A stretch of DNA of 64,000 nucleotides. It comes from PBB1 sp040400875. Lineage in GTDB: Bacteria > Pseudomonadota > Gammaproteobacteria > Burkholderiales > Burkholderiaceae_C. The first letter of the stretch is position 1. The number at the start of each line of letters is the position of its first letter. This document shows positions 24,295-33,056 of this stretch, in pieces. The stretch is taken from positions 1 to 64,000 of the forward strand of contig JBBAPK010000007.1 in the NCBI GenBank assembly GCA_040400875.1, given 5' to 3'. Below the pieces are notes generated by a model. The model ran no database searches and was not told the DNA's origin. It worked only from the letters and a program-made list of their open reading frames with translations. Both the position numbers and the translations under genes were made by a program.

Positions 24295-26052
24295 ATGTTC
24301 AATCACTGGACCCTGAAGAAACGCCTGGCGTTGACGTTCACAGGAATTTTGCTGCTTGCGGGGGCGCTCATCAGCGTCGCTCTGGTCAACAACGGCAAGC
24401 TGCGCGACACGGTGAACTGGAACACGCACACCTACACAGTGCTGGCTCAACCCGACAGCATGCTGCTCAACATGGTCAACATAGCAACCGGCCTGCGCGG
24501 CTTTATCGCGGGGGGGCACGAGAAGTTTCTCGAGCCGTTCAAGGCGGGCGAGCAGGCCTTTGGGGTTGCCTTCAAGGAAGCCAAGTCGCTGACCTCGGAC
24601 AACCCCGCACAGCAGGCACGCCTGGACAAGCTGATGGCCAACCACCAGCAGTTCATGGCCGTGGCCAGCGCCTTGGTTGAGTTGCGCCGCAACACCACGG
24701 CGGGCAAGGTCACGCAAAACGAGTTGCTGCAGGAATTCAGCGCCGGCAAGGACAAGGTGGCGATGGACGCCTTCCGCGCTGGCATCGCCGAGTTTTCGAA
24801 GGAGGAATCCACCCTGCTGACCTTGCGCTCTGCAGCGCTCGAATCGACGATGGCAGCCACGACCCACACGATGATCTTCGGTGGCCTTTGCCTGCTGGCC
24901 CTGACGGGTGGGCTGGGCTGGGCGCTCACACGCAGCATCTTCGGCCAGCTCGGTGCCGAGCCGAGCGAGGCGGCCAGCACGGTGAACGCCGTGGCGCAGG
25001 GTGATCTGAGCGTGCACATTGCGCTGCGCCCGGGCGACACCGCCAGCCTGATGGCGGGGCTGGCGCGCATGCGTGACAGTCTGGTCAGGGTCGTCAGCGA
25101 AGTGCGCGGCAACTCGGAGAGCGTGGCCACGGCCAGCGCGCAGATCGCGCAGGGCAACTTGGACCTGTCCGGCCGCACCGAGCAGCAAGCCAGCGCTTTG
25201 CAGCAAACCGCAGCCACGATGGAACAACTGGGCACCACGGTGCGCCACAACACCGAAAACGCCAAGCAGGCCAACCAGTTGGCGCAAGGCGCGTCGGCGG
25301 TGGCCGCGCGTGGCGGCGAGGTCGTCGGCCAAGTGGTCACCACCATGCAAGGCATCAACGACAGCAGTCGCAAGATCGGCGACATCATCAGCGTCATTGA
25401 CGGCATCGCCTTCCAGACCAACATCCTGGCGCTGAACGCGGCAGTCGAAGCCGCCCGCGCGGGCGAGCAAGGCCGCGGCTTTGCGGTCGTGGCCTCAGAG
25501 GTGCGCAACCTGGCACAGCGCAGCGCCGAAGCAGCCAAGGAGATCAAGTCGCTCATTGGTCGCAGCGTGGAGCAAGTGGAGCAAGGCACCACGCTTGTGG
25601 GCCAGGCCGGCCAGACCATGGACGAGATCGTCAGCTCGATCAAGCGCGTGAGCGACATCGTCGGCGAGATCAGTTCAGCCAGCGTGGAACAAAGCGCCGG
25701 CGTGCAGCAGGTGGGCGAGGCCGTCAGCCAGATGGATCAGGCCACGCAGCAAAACGCCGCGCTGGTGGAGCAAAGCGCCGCCGCCGCGGAAAGCCTGAAG
25801 GTCCAGGCGCAGCAACTGGTGCAGGCCGTGGCGGCGTTCAAGCTGTCACGCCAGGATGGACTTGCGCACACGGCACATCAGGCGACCCCGGTTGCCAACG
25901 CGCCCACCGGCGAGCGTCGTGGCCCCCATCGTGCCGAGAACGTCACCCGCCCGGCGTTCAAAGCCAGGGCTTCGGTGGCGCATGCAAGCGGGACGCCACA
26001 GGACTCCACGACGCTGGCCAAGACAGGCACCGACGACTGGGAAACGTTTTGA
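24295..26052 (+). CDS. Methyl-accepting chemotaxis protein
   Basis: A 585-residue transmembrane chemoreceptor. TM1 is about 13-32. A periplasmic four-helix sensor (CHASE3-like, with NMVNIATGLRGFIAGG) runs to about 190, TM2 is about 195-215, and a HAMP region follows. The cytoplasmic signalling tip reads GIAFQTNILALNAAVEAARAG (split here: GIAFQTNILALN then AAVEAARAGEQGRGFAVVA), which is invariant in the family. The protein ends DWETF, matching the NWETF-type pentapeptide that tethers CheR/CheB methylation enzymes. GAGGAG precedes the ATG. No che genes are adjacent and the ligand cannot be inferred. Confidence 0.93.
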   Translation: MFNHWTLKKRLALTFTGILLLAGALISVALVNNGKLRDTVNWNTHTYTVLAQPDSMLLNMVNIATGLRGFIAGGHEKFLEPFKAGEQAFGVAFKEAKSLTSDNPAQQARLDKLMANHQQFMAVASALVELRRNTTAGKVTQNELLQEFSAGKDKVAMDAFRAGIAEFSKEESTLLTLRSAALESTMAATTHTMIFGGLCLLALTGGLGWALTRSIFGQLGAEPSEAASTVNAVAQGDLSVHIALRPGDTASLMAGLARMRDSLVRVVSEVRGNSESVATASAQIAQGNLDLSGRTEQQASALQQTAATMEQLGTTVRHNTENAKQANQLAQGASAVAARGGEVVGQVVTTMQGINDSSRKIGDIISVIDGIAFQTNILALNAAVEAARAGEQGRGFAVVASEVRNLAQRSAEAAKEIKSLIGRSVEQVEQGTTLVGQAGQTMDEIVSSIKRVSDIVGEISSASVEQSAGVQQVGEAVSQMDQATQQNAALVEQSAAAAESLKVQAQQLVQAVAAFKLSRQDGLAHTAHQATPVANAPTGERRGPHRAENVTRPAFKARASVAHASGTPQDSTTLAKTGTDDWETF

Positions 26053-26083
26053 TCGCCGACCCACGCTGAGCGATTTCGGAGAA

Positions 26084-26110
26084 GCTCATGCGCTGGGTCA
26101 GCGCATGAGC
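26084..26110. terminator. 11-bp perfect hairpin between convergent genes
   Basis: GCTCATGCGCT-GGGTC-AGCGCATGAGC. It lies 32 bases after the chemoreceptor stop and 6 bases after the monooxygenase stop, so it probably serves as a bidirectional terminator although the T-tracts are short. Confidence 0.6.
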
Positions 26111-26115
26111 GCTGT

Positions 26116-27258
26116 TTACTGAGGCGTATAGGGTTGGCGCAGGCCGGCTTTTTCGAGCAGCGGCATCACCTCGGCATTCCACTGCTTGATCCCGCTGTTG
26201 TAGTCAAGCCAGCTCAGGCACACGCCATCGACGCCCGCCTCGGTGAGCATGCCGAGATGGTCGACCATCATCTGCGGGGTGCCGACCAGCGGGAAGCCTG
26301 CCCATCCCGCCTTGAAGTGGTAGCGGAACTGATCGGCTTGCTCCGGCGTGAAGATGCCGGTTTGAATGCCGAGTTCTTTCACGATGTTCTCGCAGGCCTG
26401 GTCATCGCCGTACTCGATGGCATACCGGTCCACGTGCTTCTTGGCTTTTTCCAGTGTCTCGGCCACCGACACGTAGGAGTAACACCAGACCTTGATGTCG
26501 CGGCCGAACTCGTTCATGGCGAGATCCTTGTAGCCGCGGACCTGTTTGCGCACGCCTTCCAGGTCGTGCGATCCCAAAATCAGGAAAGCCGCGTCGCAGT
26601 GCTGGGCGCAAAAGCGCTTTCCGCGTGGTGAGCCGCCTGCGTTGATGAGGAAGGGCCGGTTCAGCGGCTTGGGCTCGGCAAAGGCCTGCACCAGATTGAA
26701 ATACTTGCTCTTGTGGTCGAAGTAGCCCTCCTTCGTCCATGCCTCCTGAGCCACCGCCAGCCAGTCATCGGCGAAGTCGTAGCGCTCGTCGTGTTCCATC
26801 ATGCTGCCGCCGAACATGCGCATCTCGGGGCCGAACCAGCCGCAGATCATGTTCAGGCCAAACCGCCCGCCTCCGATGTGATCGATGGTGGCTGCCTGCT
26901 TGGCGGCCAGCAGGGGATGAACCGTCGGCATGTGCGACGTGCTGATCGTCGCGATTTGCTGCGTGGATGCGGCGATCGCAGCCGCCCAGGTGTAGGTCTC
27001 CATGCTGGTGCCGCCGAAGTTGCTCTCGCCACCGAAGCCGCGCCACCTGCCGATCGGAATGGCGGCCTCAAAGCCGGCGCGGTCGGCCAGCTGGATGGTC
27101 TCGAGGTTGGTCCGCCAGTTGTCTGCGCGGTGCACCTCGGGTGCGGTCGTGATGGCGCAGCCGCCGTGGGCGTTGATGGCGAACACACCGAGCTTCATCT
27201 TGTTCGGCGAGCTGGCCATCGGGTTGGGCAGAGGTTGCGGCAGATTTGCGTTGCTCAT
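26116..27258 (-). CDS. FMNH2-dependent (luciferase-like) monooxygenase, RutA/SsuD-type
   Basis: A 380-residue luciferase-like flavin monooxygenase. Shared features with RutA/SsuD-type enzymes include KLGVFAINAHGG at the start of the barrel, GRWRGFGG, ATIDHIGGGRFGLNMICGWF and FLINAGGSPRGKRF. Such enzymes use reduced FMN supplied by a partner reductase, and two reductases lie upstream in the same operon (29460 and 29981). AGGAGAC sits just before the ATG. The pairing with an MsuE-like reductase and an aldehyde dehydrogenase suggests oxidative C-S (or C-N) cleavage of a small organic molecule giving an aldehyde; the substrate is not known. A 100-N gap separates it from the aldehyde dehydrogenase gene. 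Confidence 0.85.
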   Translation of the reverse strand: MSNANLPQPLPNPMASSPNKMKLGVFAINAHGGCAITTAPEVHRADNWRTNLETIQLADRAGFEAAIPIGRWRGFGGESNFGGTSMETYTWAAAIAASTQQIATISTSHMPTVHPLLAAKQAATIDHIGGGRFGLNMICGWFGPEMRMFGGSMMEHDERYDFADDWLAVAQEAWTKEGYFDHKSKYFNLVQAFAEPKPLNRPFLINAGGSPRGKRFCAQHCDAAFLILGSHDLEGVRKQVRGYKDLAMNEFGRDIKVWCYSYVSVAETLEKAKKHVDRYAIEYGDDQACENIVKELGIQTGIFTPEQADQFRYHFKAGWAGFPLVGTPQMMVDHLGMLTEAGVDGVCLSWLDYNSGIKQWNAEVMPLLEKAGLRQPYTPQ

Positions 27259-27277
27259 GAAAGTCTCCTGTGGGGAT

Positions 27278-27377
27278 NNNNNNNNNNNNNNNNNNNNNNN
27301 NNNNNNNNNNNNNNNNNNNNNNNNNNNNNNNNNNNNNNNNNNNNNNNNNNNNNNNNNNNNNNNNNNNNNNNNNNNNN
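27278..27377. other. Assembly gap (100 N)
   Basis: Exactly 100 unknown bases, the usual placeholder for a gap of unknown length. Both flanking genes are complete, so anything missing is intergenic or an additional whole gene. Confidence 1.
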
Positions 27378-27388
27378 GGCGTGTTGAA

Positions 27389-28789
27389 TCAGTTCAGTGC
27401 ATCGGAGCGCCAGACCATCAACTTCTCGGTCTGCATGTCGCTCATGGTGTGTGGCATGCCGCCCATGCCATGGCCGGAGGCCCGCGCGCCTCCGAAGGGC
27501 ATCCAGTCGACACGAAACAAGGTGTTCTCGTTGACCATCACGGCGGTGCCGTCGAGATGGCGGTAGCAGTGCATCGCGGTGTCGATATTTCGGGTGAACA
27601 CGGCGGCCTGAAACGCATAGGGCAAGTCATTGGCCAGACCGATGGCCGCATCGAGGTCGTCGTAGCTGTAGACGCTCACCACCGGGCCGAACACCTCCTT
27701 GCGGGTCACGTCGGCATCGAGCGCGGGGTTGAGCAAAACCGTGTTGGCGTAGCAGCTGCTCGACAGCTTGTGGCCGCCCGACACGAGCTTGGCGCCACCG
27801 CTCTTCGCAGCGTCGACCCAGCTCGCGACCCGGTCCACCTCTTTGTGCGTGATCAGCGGGCCGACGTCGGTCGTGGCCAGCAGGGGGTCGCCGATGACCA
27901 TGCGCTCACCGAGACGCGCGATGCCATCAGCGACCGCCGTGGCGACGCTGCTGTGGCAAAACACCCGCTGTACGCCCACGCACGCCTGGCCTGCGTGCCA
28001 GAACGAGCCCCGCACGAGCCGGGGCAAGGCCATCTCCAGATCCGCATCGTGCGAGACGATGACGGGCGCCACGCCGCCGTGCTCCAGCGCGCAACGCGCT
28101 CCGGGCGCCAGCTTGGAGCGCAGCATCCAGCCCACAGCCGCAGAGCCAATGAACGAAAAGAAACCCACGCGGGAATCTGAAACAAGGCGAGTGGCCAGCT
28201 CCAGATCGGTTGGCAAGACCATCTGCGCCCAACCGGGCGGCAAGCCGGCCTCGTGGAAGATGTCGATGAGCGTCTTGCAGCTCAACGGCGTGGCCGGCGC
28301 AGGCTTGACGATGACCGGAGCACCGACCGCAATCGCCGGTGCGACCTGATGAACCACCAGGTTGAACGGGTGATTGAAAGCACTCACGCCGACGACCACG
28401 CCGATGGGTTCGTACTGGGTGAAGGCGACGCGGCCGGCCGATGTCGCATTCAGGTCCATGGGAATCACGTGGCCGCCTTTGGTGCGCAACTCATCGATGC
28501 AGATCTGGATTCCATCGATGCCGCGGTCCACCTCGACCAGCGAATCCCTGTAGGGCTTGCCACCTTCGTGTGCCGCCTGGCGGGCGATCGCCTCGCGCCG
28601 CGACGTGATGATCTCGGCGGCGCGCTTGAGGATCGCGATGCGCTGCTGCTTCGGCAGCCATTGGCGCCGGTCGCGAAACAGCGCGTGGGCCGTTGCCAGC
28701 GCGCGCTCCATGTCTTGCGCGCTCGATGCCGCCACCTGACCGACGTGCGCGCCATCAAAGGGTGATCTGACTTCAACGATCGTGGACAT
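27389..28789 (-). CDS. NAD(P)-dependent aldehyde dehydrogenase
   Basis: A 466-residue aldehyde dehydrogenase. Visible are the cofactor segment GVVVGVSAFNHPFN and VIVKPAPATPLS, the general-base region ALEHGGVAPVIV, the catalytic cysteine in HAGQACVGVQRV and the C-terminal KEVFGPVVSVYSY. The start at 28789 follows GAGGAG by 8 bases; a TTG seven codons earlier is less likely. Within the monooxygenase operon it would oxidise the aldehyde released by the luciferase-like enzyme. It resembles lactaldehyde/phosphonoacetaldehyde-type dehydrogenases, but specificity cannot be read from the sequence. Confidence 0.88.
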   Translation of the reverse strand: MSTIVEVRSPFDGAHVGQVAASSAQDMERALATAHALFRDRRQWLPKQQRIAILKRAAEIITSRREAIARQAAHEGGKPYRDSLVEVDRGIDGIQICIDELRTKGGHVIPMDLNATSAGRVAFTQYEPIGVVVGVSAFNHPFNLVVHQVAPAIAVGAPVIVKPAPATPLSCKTLIDIFHEAGLPPGWAQMVLPTDLELATRLVSDSRVGFFSFIGSAAVGWMLRSKLAPGARCALEHGGVAPVIVSHDADLEMALPRLVRGSFWHAGQACVGVQRVFCHSSVATAVADGIARLGERMVIGDPLLATTDVGPLITHKEVDRVASWVDAAKSGGAKLVSGGHKLSSSCYANTVLLNPALDADVTRKEVFGPVVSVYSYDDLDAAIGLANDLPYAFQAAVFTRNIDTAMHCYRHLDGTAVMVNENTLFRVDWMPFGGARASGHGMGGMPHTMSDMQTEKLMVWRSDALN

Positions 28790-28828
28790 CTCGTCGTCTC
28801 CTCGATTCAATGCATCTGCCTGTCGGGC

Positions 28829-29437
28829 TCAGGCCGCAGGCATGTCACGGGGCGCCGAATCGGCAAACGAGGGCCGGCTGCGCAGCTGCTCGACCAGGCG
28901 GTCGAGTCGGGGCGTCGCGGGCACCCAAGCCGCACCGGGGAAACGAAAACGCACGTAGTCGAGCAGCACCACCGTGGCGATGACCGCCAGGTCGGGGATG
29001 TCGCCGACCCACACCGGTGGATCGCCCTCAAGCTGGCTCAAGGCCTGGATGACCGAGCGTCTGCGGCGCAGCCCCACGGGCGACTCGTCAAACGACGCAT
29101 CGGTCATCTTGCGGCCGATGATCACCGCCGCTGCAGCGTCGATCGCACCCATGGCCACGCCAGCCATCGACATCACGGCGCTGGCGTCGGTACCGAGCAG
29201 GCTGGGTGCGGGCTTTTGGGTCTCGAGCCACATCACGATCAGCAGGCTTTCCGTGATCGAGCGTCCGCTGTCGAGTTGCAGCGCAGGCACGCGCGCGCTG
29301 GGGTTGGCGGCGAGCAAGGCAGCCGCGTCCTTCCACGGGTCGGTGAGCACGCCTTCGACTTGCGACAAGCCTTTTTCAGCGAGCGCGATTCGAACCACGC
29401 GCGAGTACGGCGAGGTGGTGCTGTAAAACAGTTTCAA
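28829..29437 (-). CDS. Glutathione S-transferase family protein
   Basis: A 202-residue GST. The thioredoxin-like N-terminal domain reads MKLFYSTTSPYSRVVRIALAEKG, with the SPYSRVVR glutathione site, then NPSARVPAL (cis-Pro) and SITESLLI (the glutathione gamma-Glu motif). The C-terminal domain is all-helical. The start is a TTG at 29437 with AGGAG 6 bases upstream; an upstream open frame has no family similarity. It lies in the flavin-monooxygenase operon, where it may conjugate or isomerise a reactive product. Confidence 0.85.
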   Translation of the reverse strand: MKLFYSTTSPYSRVVRIALAEKGLSQVEGVLTDPWKDAAALLAANPSARVPALQLDSGRSITESLLIVMWLETQKPAPSLLGTDASAVMSMAGVAMGAIDAAAAVIIGRKMTDASFDESPVGLRRRRSVIQALSQLEGDPPVWVGDIPDLAVIATVVLLDYVRFRFPGAAWVPATPRLDRLVEQLRSRPSFADSAPRDMPAA

Positions 29438-29459
29438 GGTGACTCCTAGACAGCGTCGG

Positions 29460-29981
29460 TCAGTCGACTGCGCACAATGGCTGCGTCGAGCGAAGCCCGC
29501 CATCCGCATAGACCAGAGGACACACGACCTCGCCCACCACAACCGCACTCACCCGGCCGATCACGATCGAGTGGGTTCCGTACGGCACCACGGTGTCCAC
29601 ATCGCAGAACAGGTTGCACTGCGCATCGCGCAGGTAGGGCATGCCGCAAGCTTCGTTGCGCCACTCGCCCACCTCGAAGCGGGCATCGCCCTTGAGCTTT
29701 CCGCTGAAAGCAGCCACCAGATCCTCGTGCTGCGTTGTCAGCACGTTCACGCAGAAACGCCCACGCTGTGTCAACGGCGCGTGGATGCTGGCGCTGTGAT
29801 TGACGCAGATCAGCAGCGACGGTGGGTCTGCGGCAATGGAGTTGACCGCTGTGGCCGTCATGCCGTGGCGGTTGCCGTCGGTGTCAGCGGTGCTGATGAT
29901 CGTGACCGTCGATGCCATACGGCGCATCGCCCGCTTGAACTCGGCGGTGATCTGCGCGGGGTCGGTGCTGAGGTTGCTCAT
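29460..29981 (-). CDS. Flavin reductase (DIM6/NTAB family)
   Basis: A 173-residue split-barrel flavin reductase with FKRAMRRMASTVTIISTADTDG, GMTATAVNSIAADPPSLLICVN and FCVNVLTTQHEDL, the usual flavin- and NADH-binding segments. It supplies reduced FMN/FAD to two-component monooxygenases. It overlaps the upstream MsuE-like gene by one base (TAATG). Two structurally unrelated reductases in one operon suggests either redundancy or two monooxygenase partners, one possibly hidden in the assembly gap. Confidence 0.88.
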   Translation of the reverse strand: MSNLSTDPAQITAEFKRAMRRMASTVTIISTADTDGNRHGMTATAVNSIAADPPSLLICVNHSASIHAPLTQRGRFCVNVLTTQHEDLVAAFSGKLKGDARFEVGEWRNEACGMPYLRDAQCNLFCDVDTVVPYGTHSIVIGRVSAVVVGEVVCPLVYADGGLRSTQPLCAVD

Positions 29982-30562
29982 TATGGTTGGCCCGGGTGCA
30001 CGTGCAACATGGCTTGCAGTTCGTCCACGCTGCGTTCGACGCGGCGCAAGAAACCCTCGGTCAAGCGCTCCGGCGACTCGAAGTCCTGCTGCAAGGCATA
30101 CAAGCCCCGCGTGCCCACCACCGCGTCGAAAAACAGGAACAGCGGTCTGAGGTGGTAATCGATCACCGACGCATGCCCGGGCGACGCGCCAGTGGCCGTC
30201 ACGATGACCGGCTTTCGAGCCAGCGCTTCCATGTCGTACAGATCGAAAAAGTGCTTGAAGAGGCCCGTGTAGGCGCCCTTGTAGACGGCCGTGCCCACCA
30301 CCAGCGCGTCCGCGCTTTGCACCGCGTGCAATACCGCTTCAAGCGTGGCATCGGCCTGTGAACGGTCGGTCGCCTGACCGAGGCCCGGGCCTGCGTCCAC
30401 CAGATCGAACAGTTGCGTTGATCCGAGACCACGGGCAGCAGCGCTGTCGAGAACGGCCGACACCAGCGTGCGCGTGCGCGACGGTCGGGCGAAATTGCCC
30501 GACAGGCCAACGATCCTGACGCCTTGCCTGGTGGACTCAGTCGGCGCGTTGTGCGGTGTCAT
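29981..30562 (-). CDS. NAD(P)H-dependent FMN reductase, MsuE/SsuE-like
   Basis: A 193-residue flavodoxin-fold reductase. GLSGNFARPSRTRTLV is the FMN phosphate loop; VGTAVYKGAYTGLFKHFFDL and ATGASPGHASVIDYHLRPLF closely resemble MsuE of methanesulfonate metabolism. I take the ATG at 30562, placed 6 bases after AAGGAG, rather than 30568, which abuts it. First gene of the monooxygenase operon and divergent from the LysR gene. It suggests sulfonate- or sulfone-type chemistry, which is an inference. Confidence 0.87.
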   Translation of the reverse strand: MTPHNAPTESTRQGVRIVGLSGNFARPSRTRTLVSAVLDSAAARGLGSTQLFDLVDAGPGLGQATDRSQADATLEAVLHAVQSADALVVGTAVYKGAYTGLFKHFFDLYDMEALARKPVIVTATGASPGHASVIDYHLRPLFLFFDAVVGTRGLYALQQDFESPERLTEGFLRRVERSVDELQAMLHVHPGQP

Positions 30563-30800
30563 TGCCATCTCCTTGCAGCCGGCGGCGCCTTCTTGAATGC
30601 ACCACCCATTTCATGAAGGGAATGCTAGGCATCCGGTCTGAAAGGAAGAAGATGATTCTGGACAACTGAGGTCATCAAGAATTCAAACTCGCTAGAAACC
30701 CTAAGCCGTCACCGAGCTGCGGTTCGACTCACTCGTCGTTCGTGTGGGGGTGGCGCGTGAACCTCGATGAGATACTTTTCAACCCAGTCAAAGGTTCGAA

Positions 30801-31682
30801 ATGCTGCCTGACATCGATTCCTTGGCTCTGTTCGTCCGCGCTGCCGAGCTGCGCAGTCTGAGCAAGGCGGCCGAGGCGTGTCACATCGGCGTGGCGGCGG
30901 CCAGCAGGCGCATCGCGCTGCTCGAGCACCGCTTCAAGACGCCGCTGCTCGATCGCTCGCCCAGAGGCGTCGAGCTCACCGCCGCGGGCGTGTCCTTGCT
31001 TGCACACGCCAAGGCGCTGCTGGTGCAACTCAACGACATGAACGCCGAGATGACCGACCACGCGGCCGGCCGAAAGGGCGTGCTGCGCCTGCTCGCGAAC
31101 ACGTCGGCGATGACCGAGACCCTGCCCGAGGATCTGGCCTCGTTCGGCAAGGCCAACCCCGACATCCGCCTGGTCATCCAGGAACGCTGGAGCGGCGACA
31201 TCTTGCGCAGCCTGCTCGCCGGCGAGGCCGACATCGGGATCGTGATCGACGGCGCGCGAACCGAGGGGCTGGAAGTGTTTCCCTATCGCAATGACCGGCT
31301 CGCGGTGATTGCCCCCGTAGATCACCCGCTGGCCACAGATTCGAACTGGAGCTTCAGCGACGTGCTCGAGTACGACCTGGTGGCGCTCGAGGTCGGCTCA
31401 TCGATGATGAGACTGCTGACCGAACAAGCCATCGTTCTGGAAAAGGCGCTGCGTCTGCGCATTCAGGTCCGCAGCTTTGAGGCCGTGTGCCGCATGGTGC
31501 AAGTCGGCATGGGCGTGGGCATCTTGCCGTACGAAGCAGCCAAGGTGCTGGCAGAAAGCATGAAGCTGTCCGTGCGGCCGATGAACGAGCCGTGGGCACA
31601 ACGCAAGGTGCTCGTGTGCGTCAAGAAGGACCGTCCCGCCAAGCCTTCGCTGACCTTGCTGATCAATCACCTCACAGCGTGA
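30801..31682 (+). CDS. LysR-family transcriptional regulator
   Basis: A 293-residue LysR regulator. The N-terminal helix-turn-helix (DSLALFVRAAELRSLSKAAE then ASRRIALLEHRFKTPLLDR) is followed by a substrate-binding domain with LRLLANTSAMTETLPEDLASF and MVQVGMGVGILPYEAAK. It is divergent from the monooxygenase operon, the classic arrangement for a LysR activator of that operon. An ATGC-TAG-GCAT dyad lies in the 230-base spacer at 30623-30633 and could be part of its site. The effector is unknown. Confidence 0.9.
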   Translation: MLPDIDSLALFVRAAELRSLSKAAEACHIGVAAASRRIALLEHRFKTPLLDRSPRGVELTAAGVSLLAHAKALLVQLNDMNAEMTDHAAGRKGVLRLLANTSAMTETLPEDLASFGKANPDIRLVIQERWSGDILRSLLAGEADIGIVIDGARTEGLEVFPYRNDRLAVIAPVDHPLATDSNWSFSDVLEYDLVALEVGSSMMRLLTEQAIVLEKALRLRIQVRSFEAVCRMVQVGMGVGILPYEAAKVLAESMKLSVRPMNEPWAQRKVLVCVKKDRPAKPSLTLLINHLTA

Positions 31683-31850
31683 GCCCGGCGCTGGGCTTCA
31701 GGCAGCCCAGGCCTCGGGCCTGAGTAGTTTCCCGAAGACTCATTTTGGACAAGCCCCCCTTGCCGAACTTCCCATAGACGGCGCTTCGGGCGCCTTCAAG
31801 AATGCCTCAAGGTGCGAAGCTCTTTCAACGTTGATCGACAGGTATTGGAA

Positions 31851-32996
31851 ATGTCAGGTAAACCTTTCGATGGGCTGACCGTCATTGCCCTGGAGCAGGC
31901 GGTCGCGGCCCCTTACTGCACGAGTCGCCTCGCAGACGCAGGTGCACGCGTGATCAAGATCGAACGGCCCGAGGGAGATTTCGCCCGCGGATACGACACG
32001 GCGGTGCATGGCGAATCCGCGTACTTCGTCTGGATCAACCGCGGCAAGGAATCCATCGCGCTCGACTTGCGACAAGACGATGCCCGCGCCCGCTTGCACG
32101 CGCTCTTGGCCACGGCAGACGTGTTCATCCAGAACCTCGCGCCCGGTGCTGCCGTCCGCCTGACCTTCGGATCGGCTGAGCTTCGCCGCCAACACCCGCG
32201 GCTGATCACCTGTGACATCTCGGGCTACGGAGAGTCGGGCCCTTTGCATGAACTCAAGGCCTATGACCTGCTGGTGCAGGCCGAAAGCGGGCTGGTCGCC
32301 GTGAGCGGCGCGCCGGGCCCGTGGGGACGCATCGGCGTGTCGATCTGCGACATCACTGCGGGGATGAATGCCCTGATCGGCATACAGCAAGCACTCATCC
32401 AGCGTTCACGCACCGGACACGGCAGCGCGGTGAAGGTGTCTCTCTTTGACTCGGCGGCCGAGCTGATGTCGGTGCCCATGCTGCAAGCGCGGTACGGCTC
32501 AGGTGCGCCCGAGCGCGTGGGGCTCAAGCACCCCAGCATCACACCCTACGGCGCCTTCACATCCCGCGATGGTCGCGAGTTCGTGCTCTCGATCCAAAAC
32601 GAGCGGGAATGGGTCAGCTTTTGCGACCGGGTGCTGCAACAACCCGCGTTGGCAACCAGCCTGTCATTTGTCTCCAACACCGAACGAACTCGCAACCGCG
32701 TTGAACTCGAAGCGCTGATTCAAGGCGTGTTTTCTGGCCTGAGCTACGCAGTGGTCGTCGAACGCCTCGCCGCAGCCCAGACCGCCTACGGCGCCATCAA
32801 TTCGGTGCACGACCTGATCGAGCACCCCCAGTTGCGCACACGGCCGATGCCAGTCAACGGTCGCGTGGTCGAGCTTCCAGCGACCCCGTACATCACCGAA
32901 TGGGACGACGAAAGCTATCGGCCGATCCCGGGCGTCGACGAACACGGCGACGCCATTCGCGACGGGCTCGAAGCGCTCACCCGTTCGGCAGGGTGA
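31851..32996 (+). CDS. Class III (CaiB/BaiF) CoA-transferase
   Basis: A 381-residue formyl-CoA-transferase-type protein: GLTVIALEQAVAAPYCTSRLADAGARVIKIERPEGDFAR at the N-terminus (quoted in parts: AVAAPYCTSRLADAGA, VIKIERPEGDFAR), NRGKESIALDLR, and the catalytic-Asp region LKAYDLLVQAESGL. Transfers CoA between carboxylic acids. A GTG 13 codons upstream is possible; I prefer ATG 31851. It is co-oriented with the LysR gene but 170 bases away, and converges on a CitE-like lyase, a pairing common in degradation of C4/C5 dicarboxylates. Substrate unknown. Confidence 0.88.
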   Translation: MSGKPFDGLTVIALEQAVAAPYCTSRLADAGARVIKIERPEGDFARGYDTAVHGESAYFVWINRGKESIALDLRQDDARARLHALLATADVFIQNLAPGAAVRLTFGSAELRRQHPRLITCDISGYGESGPLHELKAYDLLVQAESGLVAVSGAPGPWGRIGVSICDITAGMNALIGIQQALIQRSRTGHGSAVKVSLFDSAAELMSVPMLQARYGSGAPERVGLKHPSITPYGAFTSRDGREFVLSIQNEREWVSFCDRVLQQPALATSLSFVSNTERTRNRVELEALIQGVFSGLSYAVVVERLAAAQTAYGAINSVHDLIEHPQLRTRPMPVNGRVVELPATPYITEWDDESYRPIPGVDEHGDAIRDGLEALTRSAG

Positions 32997-33056
32997 GCGG
33001 CACGCTGGCCACACATCGGCAAACCCGGGCCTGATCCGCAGTCCGCGCGCACCGGC

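Noticed and set aside
27002..28180. Open frames running through the N gap
   Set aside because: They exist only because N is translated as X; the flanking plus-strand sequence is antisense to real genes.
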